64,000 nucleotides of DNA, from positions 62,001 through 126,000 of the forward strand of contig DAITAC010000001.1 of assembly GCA_036824465.1 (NCBI GenBank), read 5' to 3'. Position numbers and translations under genes: made by a program. Under the pieces are notes generated by a model. The model worked only from the letters and a program-made list of their open reading frames with translations. It was not told the origin of the DNA and did not search any database. Numbering within the stretch: position 1 is the stretch's first letter; each line of letters opens with the position of its first letter. This DNA comes from JAKOQB01 sp036824465. Its GTDB lineage: Bacteria; Pseudomonadota; Gammaproteobacteria; Burkholderiales; Burkholderiaceae_F. This document shows positions 44,097 through 53,585 of this stretch, piece by piece.

Positions 44097-45079
44097 TCTC
44101 GTTTGGGATCACGCGCAAGCAATTGAGCCAGCGCATCCCGTGGCGTCGAGCGCCCATCGAGCACTGCGCACACCGCCTCGGTCAGCGGCATCTCGACGCC
44201 AAGTGTTAGCGCGCGTGCGGCGACCGCTGGCGCCGACCACACACCTTCGGCCACGTGACCGATGCGTTCGAGCGTCAGCGACAACGGCATGCCGCGCCCA
44301 AGAAGGATTCCGACCTGCCGATTGCGTGACAACTCGCCGGTGCAAGTCAGAATCAGATCGCCGATGCCGGCAAGCCCCATGAACGTCTCAGCACGCGCAC
44401 CGAGAGCAATACCCAGCCGGGTGATTTCCGCCAGACCGCGTGTGATCAGCGCGGCACGGGCGTTGTGGCCGAGGCCAAGCGCATCCGAGATTCCGGTGGC
44501 GATCGCCATCACGTTCTTCACCGCACCGCCGACCTCAACGCCCGTCACGTCGTCGCTCGAATAGATTCGCAAAGAGCCCGCGTGAAAGATCTGTGTCACC
44601 CAGTTGCAGAATTCGGCTGGGCCGGCAACGGTCAGCGCGGCCGGCAGTCCGCGCGCGACTTCCAATGCGAAGCTGGGGCCGGACAAAGGACCGCTGGGAT
44701 GCGATGCGATTTCGTCGCGCACGACTTCGTGAGCGAGCTTGGCGCTGTCGCGTTCGAATCCTTTGCACAGCCAAACGAGCGGCGCCAGTCCGGGCGCGTT
44801 ACACAGGCGGCGCAAGGTTTCGCGCAGGGCTCCCGTGGGAACGGCGATCACGATCAAACCATGCCGCGCGTGCGCAATCGCTGCAGCGGGGTCGGCCGTC
44901 ACGGCGACCGAAGGATCGAGCACGACGCCCGGCAGATAGCGATCATTGCGACGCGTGGCGGCGATGGCACGCGCCTGCGCCATCTCTCGCGACCAAAGGG
45001 TCACAGAGTGACGCTGCGCCAAAGCCCAGGCGATAGCAGTGCCCCAGGCCCCTGCGCCAAGGACTGCAATTCCGGCCAT
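44093..45079 (-). CDS. gpsA: NAD(P)H-dependent glycerol-3-phosphate dehydrogenase
   Basis: Reduces dihydroxyacetone phosphate to sn-glycerol 3-phosphate for phospholipid synthesis. The 328-aa protein has the N-terminal NAD loop IAVLGAGAWGTAIAWALAQ. Conserved residues include VWLCKGFE, the catalytic Lys region GGAVKNVMAIATGISDALGLGHNARAALITRGLAEI, and GIGDLILTCTG. It lies between secB and the LOG gene, in the same conserved order (grxC-secB-gpsA) as in many proteobacteria. Confidence 0.97.
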   Translation of the reverse strand: MAGIAVLGAGAWGTAIAWALAQRHSVTLWSREMAQARAIAATRRNDRYLPGVVLDPSVAVTADPAAAIAHARHGLIVIAVPTGALRETLRRLCNAPGLAPLVWLCKGFERDSAKLAHEVVRDEIASHPSGPLSGPSFALEVARGLPAALTVAGPAEFCNWVTQIFHAGSLRIYSSDDVTGVEVGGAVKNVMAIATGISDALGLGHNARAALITRGLAEITRLGIALGARAETFMGLAGIGDLILTCTGELSRNRQVGILLGRGMPLSLTLERIGHVAEGVWSAPAVAARALTLGVEMPLTEAVCAVLDGRSTPRDALAQLLARDPKRE

Positions 45080-45094
45080 ACCGAGCGACTTCAG

Positions 45095-45586
45095 CTACTG
45101 CTTTGTCGTCGTTCCGGGCGGAATGACGATGCCAGGCTGTTGCTGCGCCTTCCGCTGCTGGTACATCGCCTCAAAGTTGATCTCCGCCAGATGAATCGGC
45201 GGCAAGCCGGTGCGGTTGATCAGATCGGCAACGTTTGCACGCAAGTACGGATAGATGATTCCGGGACAGACGATGCCCACGATCGCCTCGAACTGCTCGT
45301 TCGGGATGCCGCGCATCTCGAAGATGCCGGCTTGCTTGCCCTCAACCAGAAACAGGACCTTGTCTCCGATCTTGGCTGTCGTCGTCACTCGAACCACCAC
45401 TTCGTAGATACCGTCGAGCACCTTGCTGTTGGAAACCTCGAGCTGCACGTCCACCTGCGGCGCTGTTTGCTCCAGAAAGATCTGCGGCGCATGCGGCAAT
45501 TCGAGCGACGCATCCTTCAGATAGACACGCTGCAACTGAAACACGGGCCCTTGTGGAGCGGGCGGTGCGCTGACGTTCTCGGCCAT
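45095..45586 (-). CDS. secB: protein-export chaperone SecB
   Basis: Tetrameric cytosolic chaperone that holds preproteins unfolded and passes them to SecA. The 163-aa protein has the core FQLQRVYLKDASLELPHAPQIF, then QVDVQLEVSNSKV, and the Pro-rich segment GIVCPGIIYPYLRANVADLINRTGLPPIHLAEINF. Length and position between grxC and gpsA are typical. Confidence 0.97.
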   Translation of the reverse strand: MAENVSAPPAPQGPVFQLQRVYLKDASLELPHAPQIFLEQTAPQVDVQLEVSNSKVLDGIYEVVVRVTTTAKIGDKVLFLVEGKQAGIFEMRGIPNEQFEAIVGIVCPGIIYPYLRANVADLINRTGLPPIHLAEINFEAMYQQRKAQQQPGIVIPPGTTTKQ

Positions 45587-45652
45587 GAAGATCCTCTTGT
45601 GATGTGCCGGCGGCGTGCCGGCAAAGCTTTCTTGAAATGGAGTTCGAGTGGG

Positions 45653-45913
45653 TCAGCCGGCCAGCAGGGGGGCAAGCCTTCCGTCGCGATCGAGAGCGTA
45701 CAGATCGTCAAACCCGCCGACGTGCGTGACACCAATGAAGATCTGCGGCACGGTTCGACGTCCCGTGCGCGCAATCATCTCGTCACGTCGCGCGGAATCC
45801 AGATCGATGCGAATCTTCTCGATGTCGCTGACACCTCGCGCTTTCAACAACGCTTCTGCGCGCTGGCAAAACGGGCACACGGCGGTGCTGTACATCTGGA
45901 CGCGGGCGGTCAT
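45653..45913 (-). CDS. grxC: glutaredoxin 3
   Basis: An 86-aa dithiol glutaredoxin with active site CPFC (Cys13, Cys16). The usual GSH-binding segments are TVPQIFIGVTHVGGFDDLYAL. The reducing partner is glutathione. It is 66 bases upstream of secB and 26 bases downstream of the rhodanese gene, in one probable transcript. Confidence 0.96.
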   Translation of the reverse strand: MTARVQMYSTAVCPFCQRAEALLKARGVSDIEKIRIDLDSARRDEMIARTGRRTVPQIFIGVTHVGGFDDLYALDRDGRLAPLLAG

Positions 45914-45939
45914 CTGCGTTTTCAGTTCCCCGATTCCCG

Positions 45940-46341
45940 TCAGCTTCGGACCGGCAGGCCCGCTTCACGCCATGCCGCAAGTCCACCCGCCAGTACATAC
46001 ACATCGTTCAGTCCTGCCGCGCGCAATTGCGCCGCAGCCGGCCCGGCGGTCGAGCCCGTATTGCAGACAATGATCACCGGGCGGTCTTTTTTCAGATCGC
46101 CGGCGCGCTCCTGCAGTTTTGCCACCGGAATGTTCTTCGCATTCGGCAGCGAACCCTTGCCGAAATCCTCGGCACTGCGCACGTCGACGATCTGCGCATG
46201 CTTTGAATTGATCAGCTGGGTCGCCTGCAACGTCGAGAGGGAAGGTCCGGCAGCGCGCGCGCGCACAAGCGGCCAGACCAGCATGCCACCGCTGATGAAC
46301 GCCACGGCGATCAAGAAGATGTTGTCAATGAAGAACTGCAC
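45940..46341 (-). CDS. membrane-anchored rhodanese-like protein
   Basis: A 133-aa protein with an N-terminal membrane segment (IFLIAVAFISGGMLVWPLV) and a single rhodanese domain: AQIVDVRSAEDFGKGSLPNAKNIP, then the active-site loop VIIVCNTGSTAG with the catalytic Cys. It probably transfers sulfane sulfur at the inner membrane. It uses a GTG start. This is the typical gene upstream of grxC-secB, divergent from gpmA. Confidence 0.92.
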   Translation of the reverse strand: MQFFIDNIFLIAVAFISGGMLVWPLVRARAAGPSLSTLQATQLINSKHAQIVDVRSAEDFGKGSLPNAKNIPVAKLQERAGDLKKDRPVIIVCNTGSTAGPAAAQLRAAGLNDVYVLAGGLAAWREAGLPVRS

Positions 46342-46456
46342 GCGGATGGAATCCCGATTTGGAAGAGTGAATTATAGAATGCGCCACTCTGATGCCCGCC
46401 TGCACCGGCACCGCACGTGGGCTGCCGAGCCTGAATTCTTTGAACCGGCGATCGAT

Positions 46457-47233
46457 ATGCACAAGCTCGTCCTGCTGCGCCATGGCGAAAGCCAGTGGAA
46501 TCTGGAGAACCGGTTTACCGGTTGGACCGACGTCGACCTGACCGACAACGGCATCCGTGAGGCCCGCGCTGCCGGTGAACTGCTCAAGCGGGAAGGCTAC
46601 ACATTCGACATCGCCTACACGTCGGTTCTCAGACGGGCAATTCGAACTCTTTGGCTGACGCTTGACGCGCTCGACCTGATGTGGCTGCCCGTGGTGCACT
46701 CATGGCGCTTGAACGAACGCCACTACGGCGCTTTGCAGGGACTGAACAAGGCGGAGACGGCCGCGAAGTTCGGCGAGAAGCAAGTCCTGATCTGGCGCCG
46801 CGCCTATGCGATCGCACCTGACCCACTGGCGCGTGACGACCCGCGCTGGCCCGGCAACGATCCGCGCTACAGGCACCTGAAACCGGAGGAGGTTCCGGCC
46901 ACCGAATGCCTGAAGGACACGGTGGCACGCGTGGTCCCGTTCTGGAACGACTCGATCGCACCCGCGCTCGCGCGCGGGCGTCGCGTGCTTGTCGCAGCGC
47001 ACGGCAACTCGCTGCGTGCGCTGATCAAGTATCTGGATCGCGTCTCCGATGACGATATCGTCGGCCTCAATATCCCGACCGCGCAACCGCTGATATATGA
47101 GCTGGACGATCAGCTCAAGCCCATCCGTCACTACTACCTGGGCGACCCCGAAGAAATTGCGCGCGCGACGGCAGCAGTTGCGGCGCAGGGAATGGCGAAG
47201 ACTGCGCCCCCACCATCCGTGCGGGAAGGCTAA
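46457..47233 (+). CDS. gpmA: 2,3-bisphosphoglycerate-dependent phosphoglycerate mutase
   Basis: Interconverts 3- and 2-phosphoglycerate in glycolysis. The 258-aa protein starts with LVLLRHGESQWNLENRFTGWTDVDLT, which contains the catalytic His. Downstream features are SVLRRAIRTLW, ERHYGALQGLNKAETAAKFGE, and VLVAAHGNSLRALIKYLD with the second His. ATG at 46457 is the normal start; a very long open frame upstream is the antisense shadow of the secB-gpsA cluster. envC begins one base after its stop. Confidence 0.97.
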   Translation: MHKLVLLRHGESQWNLENRFTGWTDVDLTDNGIREARAAGELLKREGYTFDIAYTSVLRRAIRTLWLTLDALDLMWLPVVHSWRLNERHYGALQGLNKAETAAKFGEKQVLIWRRAYAIAPDPLARDDPRWPGNDPRYRHLKPEEVPATECLKDTVARVVPFWNDSIAPALARGRRVLVAAHGNSLRALIKYLDRVSDDDIVGLNIPTAQPLIYELDDQLKPIRHYYLGDPEEIARATAAVAAQGMAKTAPPPSVREG

Positions 47234-47234
47234 G

Positions 47235-48599
47235 TTGCTGCGTGGGCTGACGCCCTCTGGATCTCATCTTTCGCGTCCGTCGTTGAGGCGATACCTACTT
47301 GCAGCCTGTGTTGGCGCCTTGATCGCGGTTCACGCGCTTGGAAGCGATGCGGGCGCTCAGACGGGCCAGCCGGCGAAGAAGTCCAATGAATCCAAGAAGA
47401 AAGGCGCGCCAAAGCGTGACGCCAAGTCGCCCAGTACTTTGCGCAAGGATGAGCTGCAGATCGAACAGCGCGAACTGCAGCGGCGTCTGGCACAGCTAAA
47501 AACACAACTTGCGGCCGCGGAGGCTACGCACTCGGAGGCGACCGACGCATTGCGCGTGTCTGAGGCGGCGATTTCATCGGCCAGTCGGCGATTGCGCGAA
47601 CTTGCGGCCGCACGCACGCAACTGGAACGGCAGATCTCCGAGCTTCAGGACCGTAATCGCGCGATCGTCGGCCGCCAGAGCGAGCAGGAGCGGCAGCTCG
47701 GTCTCGTGCTGCGCACCCAGTTCGTACTTGGGCGCGCTTCGCCGTGGCAGAGACTGCTCGATGGAGAGAATCCCGGCCAGATCGGTCGCGACCTGCAGTA
47801 CCTCGAATACATCGGTCGTGCGAAGGCGAAACTGATCGGCGAGTTGCGCGCGCGGCGCGAAGAGCTGGCCGAACTCGAAGCCGAGTCTCGAATGCACCAG
47901 ATCGAGCTTGCCGCGATCGCCGACGAAGAGCGCGATAACCGAGCGCAACTGATCCAGCAGCAGGCCGCGCGCAGGCAGACGCTGTCGCGCATCGCCAAGC
48001 AGATCACGACACAGCGCCAATCGATTGCGACCCTGGAGCGCGATGAGCGTCGACTTTCGACCCTGATCGACCAACTGGCCAAGGTGCTCGCGGACCAGGC
48101 ACGTCGGCATGATCGGCGTTCCCCACCGGCCGCGACTGCGCCGCGATCCGCCAAACCCGTGCCGGCGGATATCGAGGCAGCATCATCGGCCTTTGCTCGG
48201 ATGCGCGGCCGCCTTGCCCTGCCGGTGGAGGGCGAAATCACGGCCCGCTTTGGAAGTCCGCGGCCGACGGAGGCTGGCGTGGACGCGCCGACATGGAAGG
48301 GCGTATTCATTCGTGCCACCCCCGGCGCCGAAGTCCATGCTTTGGCCGCCGGTCGGGTGATCTTTGCCGACTGGCTTCGCGGCTTCGGCAACCTGTTGAT
48401 TCTGGACCACGGAGAGGGCTTCATCTCCGTATATGGCAACAATTCGACACTGATGCGCAGCATTGGGGAAAGAGTTGACCGCGGCGAAGTGGTCGCCGAA
48501 GTTGGAAACACCGGAGGGCAGGCAGAGGCAGGCCTATACTTTGAAATGCGCTACCAGGGTCGGCCCATGGACCCGTTGCGGTGGGCAGCGGCACGCTAA
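47235..48599 (+). CDS. envC: EnvC-type murein hydrolase activator
   Basis: A 454-aa exported protein: signal peptide (RRYLLAACVGALIAVHALGS), a long coiled coil (about residues 60-300, with repeated L-Q-R-E heptads) and a C-terminal LytM-like domain. In the LytM domain the zinc ligands are lost: WKGVFIRATPG replaces the active H-x-G-x-D and YGNN replaces the HxH region, as in E. coli EnvC. It therefore probably activates amidases rather than cutting wall itself, and is recruited by FtsEX. It starts with TTG at 47235, one base after gpmA, with GGAAGG five bases upstream. Confidence 0.9.
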   Translation: MLRGLTPSGSHLSRPSLRRYLLAACVGALIAVHALGSDAGAQTGQPAKKSNESKKKGAPKRDAKSPSTLRKDELQIEQRELQRRLAQLKTQLAAAEATHSEATDALRVSEAAISSASRRLRELAAARTQLERQISELQDRNRAIVGRQSEQERQLGLVLRTQFVLGRASPWQRLLDGENPGQIGRDLQYLEYIGRAKAKLIGELRARREELAELEAESRMHQIELAAIADEERDNRAQLIQQQAARRQTLSRIAKQITTQRQSIATLERDERRLSTLIDQLAKVLADQARRHDRRSPPAATAPRSAKPVPADIEAASSAFARMRGRLALPVEGEITARFGSPRPTEAGVDAPTWKGVFIRATPGAEVHALAAGRVIFADWLRGFGNLLILDHGEGFISVYGNNSTLMRSIGERVDRGEVVAEVGNTGGQAEAGLYFEMRYQGRPMDPLRWAAAR

Positions 48600-48652
48600 G
48601 CTTCCGGAACTTTTGAACGTCGCCGCGATCTGTTGAAGCTCCAGGAGGTTTC

Positions 48653-50095
48653 ATGAGCGGACGCATGCGCAATATTGGACTGATCGCCGTCGGCGCGTTT
48701 GCCGGTGTCGCGATCAGCCTTGGCATTTCTGCCTATGCGTTTCGCGACGCGCGTGGCCCGATTCCGCTCGACGACATCCGCCAGTTCACCGACGTTTTCG
48801 GCGTGATCAAGGCCAACTACGTCGAGCCGATCGACGACAAGAAGCTGATGCATGAGGCGATCTCCGGCATGCTCTCCGGACTCGATCCGCACTCGGCATT
48901 CCTCGACGGCGATGCATTCAAGGATCTGCAGACCAGCACGCAGGGCGAGTTCGGCGGTCTAGGGATCGAAGTCGCGCCCGAAGACGGGGCGGTTCGGGTG
49001 GTCGCACCGATTGACGATACGCCGGCGGCGCGCGCGGGCATCAAGGCCGGCGATCTGATCATCAAGATCGACGACAAGCTCACTCGCGGCATGGCACTGA
49101 ACGAAGCAGTCAAGCTGATGCGCGGCAAGAAGGGCACACCAGTGACGCTGACGGTGCTGCGCAAGAACGAGACCGCGCCGCTCGAGTTCAAGCTGGTGCG
49201 CGACGTGATCCGAACCCAGTCGGTGCGTGCCAAGATGATCGAACCTGGCTATGGCTTCGTCAGGATCTCGAGCTTCCAGGAACGAACCGTTGAGGATCTG
49301 GTCGCGAAGATCAATGATCTCTATAAGCAGGGACCACTGAAAGGCCTGGTGCTCGACCTGCGCAACGATCCGGGCGGGCTGCTTCATCCGGCGATCGGTG
49401 TTTCGGCCGCGTTTCTGCCCGCGCGTACGCTGGTGGTGTCCACCGACGGGCGCACCGACGATGCGCGTCGTCGCTTCATTGCTTCACCCGAGGACTATAT
49501 GCGCGGCCGCGGCGAAGACGTTCTCTCGAAGTTGCCGCGCGAAATAAAGACGGTCTCCCTCGTGGTACTGGTCAACAACGCCAGTGCGTCGGCATCCGAA
49601 ATCGTCGCTGGCGCGCTGCAGGACCACAAGCGTGCGCTGCTGATCGGCGCACAGACCTTCGGCAAGGGCTCGGTACAGACCATCATCCCGATTCGCACCG
49701 ACGGCGACCAGCCGGCCGCGATCAAGCTCACCACTGCGCGCTACTACACCCCGAGCGGCCGTTCGATTCAAGCCAAGGGCATCGTCCCCGATATGAATGT
49801 CGACGACACGCCGGAGGGAAATTTCGCCGGCCTGACCGTTCGCGAGGCTGATCTGGCGCGCCACCTGGAAAACAAGAAGGCCCCAAGCGAAACAGCGAAG
49901 GCTCAGCCAGCGGAGGCAGCGTCCCTTACAGAAGCGCCAACTTCGGCGACACCGGCTCCGGCGCCACAGCGTCGTTACGAATTTGGTTCGACCGATGACT
50001 TCCAGTTGCGCCAGGCCCTGAACCACCTCCAGGGCAAACCAGTGGTAACGGCGAAGCCCCGCGAGAACGTGGCGGCCACGACGACCTCCAAGTAA
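48653..50095 (+). CDS. ctpA: carboxyl-terminal processing protease (S41 family)
   Basis: A 480-aa periplasmic serine protease. An N-terminal membrane anchor (NIGLIAVGAFAGVAISLGISA) is followed by the CTP N domain and a PDZ domain (about residues 95-175: GLGIEVAPEDGAVRVVAPID). The S41 domain has catalytic Ser in VLVNNASASASEIVAGAL and Lys in QTFGKGSVQT. The last 70 residues are Ala/Pro/Thr-rich. AGGAGGT precedes the ATG. The order gpmA-envC-ctpA is common in betaproteobacteria, and CtpA can trim wall-hydrolase regulators, so partnership with EnvC is plausible. Confidence 0.95.
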   Translation: MSGRMRNIGLIAVGAFAGVAISLGISAYAFRDARGPIPLDDIRQFTDVFGVIKANYVEPIDDKKLMHEAISGMLSGLDPHSAFLDGDAFKDLQTSTQGEFGGLGIEVAPEDGAVRVVAPIDDTPAARAGIKAGDLIIKIDDKLTRGMALNEAVKLMRGKKGTPVTLTVLRKNETAPLEFKLVRDVIRTQSVRAKMIEPGYGFVRISSFQERTVEDLVAKINDLYKQGPLKGLVLDLRNDPGGLLHPAIGVSAAFLPARTLVVSTDGRTDDARRRFIASPEDYMRGRGEDVLSKLPREIKTVSLVVLVNNASASASEIVAGALQDHKRALLIGAQTFGKGSVQTIIPIRTDGDQPAAIKLTTARYYTPSGRSIQAKGIVPDMNVDDTPEGNFAGLTVREADLARHLENKKAPSETAKAQPAEAASLTEAPTSATPAPAPQRRYEFGSTDDFQLRQALNHLQGKPVVTAKPRENVAATTTSK

Positions 50096-50116
50096 CGACC
50101 GCTGACAACAGCAGCG

Positions 50117-50143
50117 AGGGCCGCGTTGCGGCCCTTGTCTTTT
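50117..50143 (+). terminator. intrinsic terminator after ctpA
   Basis: AGGGCCGC (50117-50124), loop GTT, GCGGCCCT (50128-50135), then TGTCTTTT. It lies 21 bases after the ctpA stop. Confidence 0.82.
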
Positions 50144-50180
50144 CCGGCAATGAAGTGACAGCGCGGCGACAAGTCTTCAG

Positions 50181-50948
50181 ATGAACGATCAGGAGCTGTT
50201 GCGCTATTCACGCCATATCTTGCTTAACGAGCTGGGCGTGGTTGGTCAGCAGCGCTTGCGCGAGGCACGCATGTTGGTCATCGGCGCCGGCGGACTAGGT
50301 TCTCCCGCGGCGTTCTATCTCGCTTCGGCTGGCGTGGGAAGCCTCACGCTGGTGGACGGCGACAAGGTCGATCTGACCAATTTGCAGCGGCAGATCCTGC
50401 ACACGACGGATCGCATCGGGCAGCCTAAAGCGGCGTCGGGAAGGCAAACGCTGGTGGCAATCAACCCGCAGGTCGAAGTGATCGCCAGAACGGAGCGCGT
50501 TGGTGATTCCGAATTGGACGAACTGGTCAGCGCCGCGACGATCGTGCTGGACTGCTCAGACAATTTCGCTACGCGGCATGCCGTCAATCGCGCCTGTGTC
50601 AAGCATAGGCGGCCGTTGGTATCGGGCGCTGCGATTCGATTTGATGGGCAGCTCGCGGTATTCGATCTGACGCGCTCCGACAGCGCTTGCTACGCGTGTT
50701 TGTTTCCGGAGGGCGAAGGCGAAGATGAGCTGTGCGCAGTAATGGGTGTGTTCGCTCCGCTGACCGGAATCATTGGCACGATGCAGGCAGCAGAGGCGCT
50801 CAAGCTGGCTGCCGGCGCGGGCGAAAGTCTCGCGGGCAGATTCATGCTGCTGGACGCGTTGACGATGAGCTTTCGCACGCTGCGCGTACCGCGCGATCCG
50901 AACTGTCCGGTGTGTTGTTCGCGACCGACGCAGGCGCCGCCTAAGTGA
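50181..50948 (+). CDS. moeB: HesA/MoeB/ThiF family adenylyltransferase
   Basis: A 255-aa E1-like enzyme that adenylates the C-terminal Gly of MoaD- or ThiS-type sulfur carriers. It starts with YSRHILLNELGVVGQQRLREARMLVIGAGGLGSPAAFYLA, the family's nucleotide loop. TNLQRQILHTTDRIGQPKA and the zinc ligands CYACLFP and CPVCC follow. MoeB versus ThiF cannot be decided from the sequence. It is the last gene of the gpmA-side block and its end overlaps the convergent slmA stop by eight bases. Confidence 0.92.
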   Translation: MNDQELLRYSRHILLNELGVVGQQRLREARMLVIGAGGLGSPAAFYLASAGVGSLTLVDGDKVDLTNLQRQILHTTDRIGQPKAASGRQTLVAINPQVEVIARTERVGDSELDELVSAATIVLDCSDNFATRHAVNRACVKHRRPLVSGAAIRFDGQLAVFDLTRSDSACYACLFPEGEGEDELCAVMGVFAPLTGIIGTMQAAEALKLAAGAGESLAGRFMLLDALTMSFRTLRVPRDPNCPVCCSRPTQAPPK

Positions 50949-51549
50949 GCAGCGTCGGCAACTGCGTGTCAAGCCCGTCGGCCGGCAATTTCTTGAACCC
51001 GCTCTTGGCAAAGCGAAGCCAGCGCCCGACCACGTAGGCCACGATCAGGTTGGCGTGCGCCACCGGATCGAAGTCGGCGGGGAGTTCACTTTGCGTCATC
51101 GCGACGCGATAGCTCTGCTTGATCGACGTTTCGATACGATCGAAGAGCTGATTCATCCGCTCCTGCAGGCGCTCGTGTTCATTGACCAGCGCATCGCCGA
51201 TCAGCACGCGCGTCATGCCGCGGTTGGTTTGCGCAAAATCCAGAAGCATCACGACAATGCGGCGCACCTGCTTGAGCCCCGACGTCTCCTTGCCCGAGAT
51301 GTCATTGATCAGGCCAAAAATGGTCGATTCGATGAATTCAATCAACCCTTCAAACATCTGGGCCTTGCTCGCAAAGTGCCGGTACAGCGCCGCTTCGGAC
51401 ACGTCGAGTTTGGCCGCCAATGCGGCGGTCGTGACCTTTTCGCCCTTTGGGTCCTCGAGCATAGTTGCCAGCGTCTGCAGGATCTGAAGCCTGCGCGCGC
51501 CCGGCTTGCGTTTATTCGGTGATTCGACCGACAGACTTTCGGCGTCCAT
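50941..51549 (-). CDS. slmA: nucleoid occlusion factor SlmA (TetR family)
   Basis: DNA-binding protein that stops FtsZ rings forming over the chromosome. The 202-aa protein has the TetR HTH: KGEKVTTAALAAKLDVSEAALYRHFASKAQMFEGLIEF. The downstream segment GLKQVRRIVVMLLDFAQTNRGMTRVLIGDALVNEHERL is typical of SlmA rather than a metabolic TetR. ATG at 51549 has GAGG five bases upstream. In betaproteobacteria slmA follows argB and a HAD phosphatase; here sppA lies between. Confidence 0.9.
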   Translation of the reverse strand: MDAESLSVESPNKRKPGARRLQILQTLATMLEDPKGEKVTTAALAAKLDVSEAALYRHFASKAQMFEGLIEFIESTIFGLINDISGKETSGLKQVRRIVVMLLDFAQTNRGMTRVLIGDALVNEHERLQERMNQLFDRIETSIKQSYRVAMTQSELPADFDPVAHANLIVAYVVGRWLRFAKSGFKKLPADGLDTQLPTLLT

Positions 51550-51680
51550 TGCCACCTCGAGTGAGTGGCCAAAATCTACCGTAAAGCTGCTTGACGTGGG
51601 GAATTACTTCCATCGGGAAGCCGGCCGATACACGGATTTGCTAGCCCGCCCAGCTTAGGCCAAACAGCGGGCTCGCACCT

Positions 51681-53528
51681 TCAGCGCAGCTCACAAAGGC
51701 AGTGCGCAACCGCAGAAAACGGGTTGGCTGCCGCCCTTTGCAGCCATGCAAGTTCACGCCGCGCCTGACTGACTGCATCGCGCCCCACCAAATCAGTCAC
51801 GTTCCAGCCAAGGCTCGCCTGCATCAAGCGCGCAGTCTCGCCGAACAACAGGGCAAGCAGGCGATCCACGCCGCGGGGCTCGCGTTCGAGATAAGAAACC
51901 TGGAAATCCTCGCCCAGCTTGCCGCGCACGGCGGCAGCTTTCAGTGCGTCCGTGAAACTGCCAAGCCGATCGACCAGTTGCTGATCCTTAGCCTGCCGGC
52001 CGGTCCACACGCGGCCCTGCGCCACTTCATTCATGCGCTCGGGCGTGATCTGCCGCGCGGCGGCGGCAAGACGGATGAACTCGCTATAGCTGTGGCCAAC
52101 ACTTGCCTGGATCAGTTCCCCAACCCGCGGATCGAGCGGACGGCGCGGGTCCGCTGCTCCGCCGAGCCAGGTCGTCGTGACGCCTGCTGTGTGTAGCGAC
52201 AGCTTTTCCATCGCCTTGTCGGCTGAGGGCAGCAAAGCGAAAACGCCGATTGACCCCGTGACCGTCGTCGGATCCGCAATCACCTCGTCCGCAGCCATGG
52301 ATATCCAATACCCGCCGGATGCCGCGACATCGCCGAACGAAATGACGACCGGTTTGCCCGCTTGTTGCGTCAGTTCCAATTCGCGGCGAATCAGTTCCGA
52401 ACCGAATGCACTGCCCCCTGGCGAATCCACCCGCAGCACCACGGCCTTGACGCGCTCGTTCTCGCGTGCACGCCGCACCAGTTCGCTGGTCGACTTGCCG
52501 CCTATCATTCCCTGCGGCGCCTCCCCATCCACAATATCGCCGGCCGCCACCACGACTCCGACGACATCTCCGCGCGTGCTCTGCGACTGCAACGACACGA
52601 AATCGCCAAGCGCAATCTGGCGAAATGTCTTGCGGTCACTGTCGAATGCGCCGCGCTCGACCAGCAGCGCCCGCAGTTCATCGCGCGTCTTCAATCCATC
52701 GACCAGTTTTTCCTTGAGCGCGAGTCGTGCCGCGTCACCGTTCAGAGCGGCGAAGCGCTGCGGCAATTCGTCGATCAGCCGCCCGATGCTGCCCTCTGGC
52801 AACTTGCGCGCGACTTCGACCGCGCCGGTGTACTGCTGCCAGAGATCGTTAAGCAATCGGCTCTCGTCCTCAAACGCTTCCGGCGAAGGTTCGTTCTGGA
52901 TGAAAGGCTCGGCGAAGCTCTTGTACTTGCCCACCTTGAATACGTTCACCGAAATGCCGAGCTTGTCGAGCGCATCGCGGTAGTAGTTGCGATAGCCGCC
53001 AAAACCGCGTAGCAACACCGCGCCGTGCGGATGAAGGTAGACCTCGCTCGCGTGCGCCGCCAGGTAATACTGGCGCTGGTCGAATGATGAGCCCCAGGCC
53101 ACCACCTGCTTGCCGGTCGCCTTGATACGTTCAAGGGCCGCGGCAACCTCGCGCAGCGTCGGCATGCCGGCGCCCTCAAAGTCGTCAAGCATCAGCAGCA
53201 CGCGGGCAATGTGCGCATCCTTTGCTGCGGCATCCAGCGCGGTCAACACGTCACGCAACTGGGTTTCGCGCTCGCGGTCCAGCAGCATCTGTACCAGAGC
53301 GGCTTCGCCCGCCGCGCCGGTGTATTGCTCGACGATCGGCCCCTTGATATCGACGACGAGCGCCGTGTTATCAGTCAGCGTCGGGCGGCCGTCATGCAAC
53401 CACGCAAAGACGACGATTACGATCACGGCGAGGAACAGAACATTCAGCACCAGTCGGCGGGAAAAATCGAGCGTCCGCCACAGGAAGCCGAAGAAGCGTC
53501 TAATCGGGCCAGGTCGGCCAGCGGGCAT
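51681..53528 (-). CDS. sppA: signal peptide peptidase SppA, 67K type
   Basis: Membrane-anchored serine protease that degrades cleaved signal peptides in the periplasm. The 615-aa protein is the long, duplicated form: one N-terminal membrane segment (VLNVLFLAVIVIVVFAWL) followed by two ClpP-like halves. The Lys of the Ser/Lys dyad is in FKVGKYKSFAEPF, in the N-terminal half. The nucleophile Ser is in VAASGGYWISMAADEVIADP, in the C-terminal half. Length matches E. coli SppA (618 aa). Confidence 0.96.
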   Translation of the reverse strand: MPAGRPGPIRRFFGFLWRTLDFSRRLVLNVLFLAVIVIVVFAWLHDGRPTLTDNTALVVDIKGPIVEQYTGAAGEAALVQMLLDRERETQLRDVLTALDAAAKDAHIARVLLMLDDFEGAGMPTLREVAAALERIKATGKQVVAWGSSFDQRQYYLAAHASEVYLHPHGAVLLRGFGGYRNYYRDALDKLGISVNVFKVGKYKSFAEPFIQNEPSPEAFEDESRLLNDLWQQYTGAVEVARKLPEGSIGRLIDELPQRFAALNGDAARLALKEKLVDGLKTRDELRALLVERGAFDSDRKTFRQIALGDFVSLQSQSTRGDVVGVVVAAGDIVDGEAPQGMIGGKSTSELVRRARENERVKAVVLRVDSPGGSAFGSELIRRELELTQQAGKPVVISFGDVAASGGYWISMAADEVIADPTTVTGSIGVFALLPSADKAMEKLSLHTAGVTTTWLGGAADPRRPLDPRVGELIQASVGHSYSEFIRLAAAARQITPERMNEVAQGRVWTGRQAKDQQLVDRLGSFTDALKAAAVRGKLGEDFQVSYLEREPRGVDRLLALLFGETARLMQASLGWNVTDLVGRDAVSQARRELAWLQRAAANPFSAVAHCLCELR

Positions 53529-53585
53529 GGATAACTCCGGAATACGTCTTATGTTGCGCGGAAGCTTACCGAACGGCCAGCGGCG

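Noticed and set aside
44465..47233. A 922-codon open frame on the plus strand
   Set aside because: Its first two thirds are antisense to gpsA, secB, grxC and the rhodanese gene and have no protein-like features. Only the last 258 codons are a gene, gpmA, which starts at 46457.
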